Shown here piece after piece: positions 61,962-64,000 of a stretch of 64,000 nt of DNA. The notes beneath the pieces are model-generated. The model searched no databases and was not told the origin of the DNA. It saw only the letters and a list, made by a program, of their open reading frames with translations. Position 1 is the stretch's first letter; every line of letters starts with the position of its first letter. Location: positions 234,981-298,980 of the forward strand of contig NZ_QKNS01000008.1 of NCBI RefSeq assembly GCF_003231285.1, written 5' to 3'. The DNA comes from Hymenobacter sediminis. Its GTDB lineage: Bacteria; Bacteroidota; Bacteroidia; Cytophagales; Hymenobacteraceae. Made by a program: the position numbers and the translations under genes.

Positions 61962-63416
61962 ATGCCCCTACCCTTCAAACTTCCGTATACCGTAGCCGGC
62001 CTGCTGCTTCTAGGGCTGGCCGCCAGTTGCGGTAGCAAAGACTCGCCCGACCCCGCGCCCCGGCCCCCGGTGTTGCCACCCGTAACAACCGGGCCTTCAC
62101 AAGTCGCCCTCTGGACAACGACATCTGACAAAGGAGCCTTATTTTACAAGAGTACCCTGAGTATAAATTTCGGAGAGCCTAAGGGTCAGAATCCGACGAT
62201 TGATGTAGATACCACGCAGACCTATCAAACCATTGATGGTTTTGGATACACCCTCACGGGGGGCAGCGCTCAGCTACTCAATAAGATGAGTACTACTGCG
62301 CGGGCAGCATTGCTTAAGGAGCTGTTTGCTACGGATGGAAACAACATCGGCACCAGCTACCTGCGCATCAGCATTGGGGCTTCTGACTTAGATGCCAGTG
62401 TTTTCACCTACAACGAATCGAGCCTTCCGGACCCTACCCTCGCTAAGTTCAGCATAGCTCCCGATAAGGAGAACCTGATTCCGGTGCTCAAGGAAATTCT
62501 GGCCATCAACCCCAGCATCAAGATTCTGGGCTCGCCCTGGACGGCGCCTACCTGGATGAAAACCAATAACAGCTTTGTAGGCGGCTCGCTCAAGCCCGAG
62601 TACTACTCAGCCTATGCACAGTACTTTGTTAAGTACCTGCAGGCCATGCAAGCGGAAGGTATTCGGGTAGATGCTATTACCCTGCAAAATGAACCTTTGC
62701 ATGACGCTAACAACCCCAGCATGCTAATGACGGAAGCTGAGCAAGCCACTTTCATTCGCGACAACGTGGGGCCAGCTTTACAGGCTGCGGGTCTGAACAC
62801 AAAAATTATCCTCTACGACCACAACCTCGACCGCCCCGACTACCCTATTTCCATTCTGCGCGACCCGCAGGCTCGTCAGTACGTGGATGGCTCGGCCTTT
62901 CATCTTTATAAGGGAGAAATTTCGGCCATGACGACGGTGCATAACGCAGCTCCCGACAAGAATGTGTACTTCACGGAGCAGTGGACAGAAAGCACCGGCA
63001 AGTTTGCTGGCGACTTCACTTGGCACATAAGCAACCTCATCATTGGGGCTACCCGCAACTGGAGCCGCAATGTGCTGGAGTGGAACCTGGCCTCGGACCA
63101 GAATTACGGGCCGCACACCCCTGGGGGGTGCACTACGTGTATAGGAGCCGTAACGATAGAGGGGAACACCGTTACGCGTAACACGGCCTACTACACCATT
63201 GCCCACGCCGCCAAGTTTGTGCGGCCGGGCTCCGTGCGTATTGCCACCAATGTGCCTGGTACGCTGCCTAATGTGGCCTTCAAAAATCCTGAGGGCAAAA
63301 AAGTACTTATCGTGCTTAACACCGGCTCTTCCCTGCAAACATTCGATATCCGCTACCGGGGTAAGGTAGCTACCGGCCAACTAGCGGCCGGAGCCGTCGG
63401 GACCTACATCTGGTAA
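61962..63416 (+). CDS. GH30 glycoside hydrolase, lipoprotein
   Basis: A 484-residue enzyme with lipobox GLAASC (Cys23) and a Pro-rich linker (residues 28-45). GH30 motifs in order: QTIDGFGYTLTGGSAQLL, LRISIGASDLD, IKILGSPWTAPTWMKTN, acid/base Glu244 in LQNEPLHD, IILYDHNLDRPDYP, nucleophile Glu339 in VYFTEQWTE and VLEWNLASDQNYGPHTPGGC. It shares most motifs with the gene at 58002 and less with that at 59628, so the order is A-B-A'. Probably outer-membrane anchored, either at the surface or facing the periplasm. Confidence 0.93.
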   Translation: MPLPFKLPYTVAGLLLLGLAASCGSKDSPDPAPRPPVLPPVTTGPSQVALWTTTSDKGALFYKSTLSINFGEPKGQNPTIDVDTTQTYQTIDGFGYTLTGGSAQLLNKMSTTARAALLKELFATDGNNIGTSYLRISIGASDLDASVFTYNESSLPDPTLAKFSIAPDKENLIPVLKEILAINPSIKILGSPWTAPTWMKTNNSFVGGSLKPEYYSAYAQYFVKYLQAMQAEGIRVDAITLQNEPLHDANNPSMLMTEAEQATFIRDNVGPALQAAGLNTKIILYDHNLDRPDYPISILRDPQARQYVDGSAFHLYKGEISAMTTVHNAAPDKNVYFTEQWTESTGKFAGDFTWHISNLIIGATRNWSRNVLEWNLASDQNYGPHTPGGCTTCIGAVTIEGNTVTRNTAYYTIAHAAKFVRPGSVRIATNVPGTLPNVAFKNPEGKKVLIVLNTGSSLQTFDIRYRGKVATGQLAAGAVGTYIW

Positions 63417-63433
63417 CTTTTTCTTTAGTACGC

Positions 63434-64000
63434 ATGCAAAAATCATTGATGGCCGCGTTGCTGGCGATGAGTCTTGGCTCGGCTTCCGCTCAAAAATCCG
63501 TTAAAACTTACTCAGCGGCTGGCAAACAGGTGCAGGTGTACACCACCGCCGCTGGCTCCCAGCTGCGCCTCTCGCCCACCGACAAGCTCAGCTTCAAGGA
63601 AGTGGGCCAGCCGCTGGAAACCCAGCCCACCGTCTTTGTGGACCCCACCCACACCTTCCAGTCGCTGGTGGGTATTGGCGGGGCCCTGACCGATGCCTCG
63701 GCCGAAACCTTTGCCAAGCTGCCCAAGGCCCAGCAGCAGGAGTTTCTGCAGGCCTACTTCAGCCCCAGCCAGGGCATTGGCTACACGCTGGGCCGCACCA
63801 ACATCAACAGCTGCGACTTCTCCTCCGACACGTACACCTACGTGCAGGAGGGCGACAAGGAGCTCAAAAGCTTCGACATCAAGCACGATCAGCAGTACAA
63901 AATCCCCTTCATCAAGCAGGCCACGGCCGCCGCTGGCGGCAAGCTCACCATGTACGTGAGCCCCTGGTCGCCGCCGGCCTGGATGAAGGACACCAAGAAC
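63434..64000 (+). CDS. GH30 glycoside hydrolase, periplasmic-type (cut by window end)
   Basis: First 189 residues of a fourth GH30 enzyme, read from the end of the window. Signal peptide (MQKSLMAALLAMSLGSASAQ, no lipobox), then FQSLVGIGGALTDASAETFAKLP, RTNINSCDFSSDTYTYVQEGD and TMYVSPWSPPAWMKD. The sequence around GIGGALTDA and NSCDFS resembles the glucosylceramidase/beta-glucosidase-like GH30_1 group more than the three preceding enzymes. Both catalytic Glu residues lie past base 64000. Starts 17 nt after the previous gene; no terminator between, so cotranscribed. Confidence 0.9.
   Translation, partial: MQKSLMAALLAMSLGSASAQKSVKTYSAAGKQVQVYTTAAGSQLRLSPTDKLSFKEVGQPLETQPTVFVDPTHTFQSLVGIGGALTDASAETFAKLPKAQQQEFLQAYFSPSQGIGYTLGRTNINSCDFSSDTYTYVQEGDKELKSFDIKHDQQYKIPFIKQATAAAGGKLTMYVSPWSPPAWMKDTKN

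Overview
The window looks like a chromosomal segment of a pigmented, GC-rich member of Bacteroidota, most likely Hymenobacter or a close relative (Cytophagales). The reasons are SusC/SusD and hybrid two-component (HTCS) genes, type IX secretion (T9SS) sorting tails, FAS1 and YitT proteins, Bacteroidota promoters (TTTG - about 19 nt - TAnnTTTG) with no clear Shine-Dalgarno sites, and an estimated GC content in the high fifties. I assign the genus from overall resemblance only; no 16S gene is present.

Layout. (1) 1-7.6 kb is housekeeping: a truncated recQ, an unknown STAS/SEC14-like small protein, a possible single-strand annealing (Erf/Rad52-like) protein, lolD, sucC, a secreted transglutaminase-like protein, ohr and a tRNA-Arg(CCG). 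(2) 7.9-14.5 kb carries a YitT membrane protein, a giant NTT transporter-HEAT-cNMP fusion, a histidine kinase and a FAS1 protein. (3) 14.6-23 kb holds a T9SS-secreted EndA-type nuclease, a stress island (two tandem-domain UspA proteins, a small GNAT, two disordered acidic proteins) and a TonB-dependent receptor. (4) 23.5-40.4 kb starts with a hybrid kinase and a stand-alone receiver, followed by a Wzx/Wzy-type exopolysaccharide operon: initiating sugar transferase, half-length TolC-like protein, Wzc-like co-polymerase with a degraded kinase domain, Wzy-like polymerase, five recognised glycosyltransferases, Wzx flippase and a putative sixth transferase. Several genes overlap by 4 bases. (5) 40.4-45.9 kb has two convergent clan-A glycoside hydrolases, one with PA14 and a T9SS tail, one a lipoprotein, which may trim or recycle the polymer. 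(6) 46.2-48.6 kb contains small unknown genes and a TonB-C protein. (7) 48.9-64 kb is a polysaccharide utilization locus (PUL): an HTCS with a periplasmic sugar-binding sensor, a PfkB-like kinase with altered active-site motifs, SusC, SusD, and four consecutive GH30 enzymes, the last cut by the window end.

How it fits together. The PUL reads as an outer-membrane glycan uptake system in which GH30 enzymes (probably beta-1,6-glucan or related beta-glucan directed) feed SusCD, and the periplasmic sugar released is sensed by the HTCS. Its regulator and kinase resemble the front end of fructan PULs, yet no GH32 is visible. The EPS operon is complete for assembly and flipping but has no Wza-type outer-membrane exporter and no nucleotide-sugar synthesis genes, so those must lie elsewhere.

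Most intergenic gaps end in strong hairpins, many of them bidirectional between convergent genes. The heptamer CTACCCC/GGGGTAG is strikingly frequent across the whole window.
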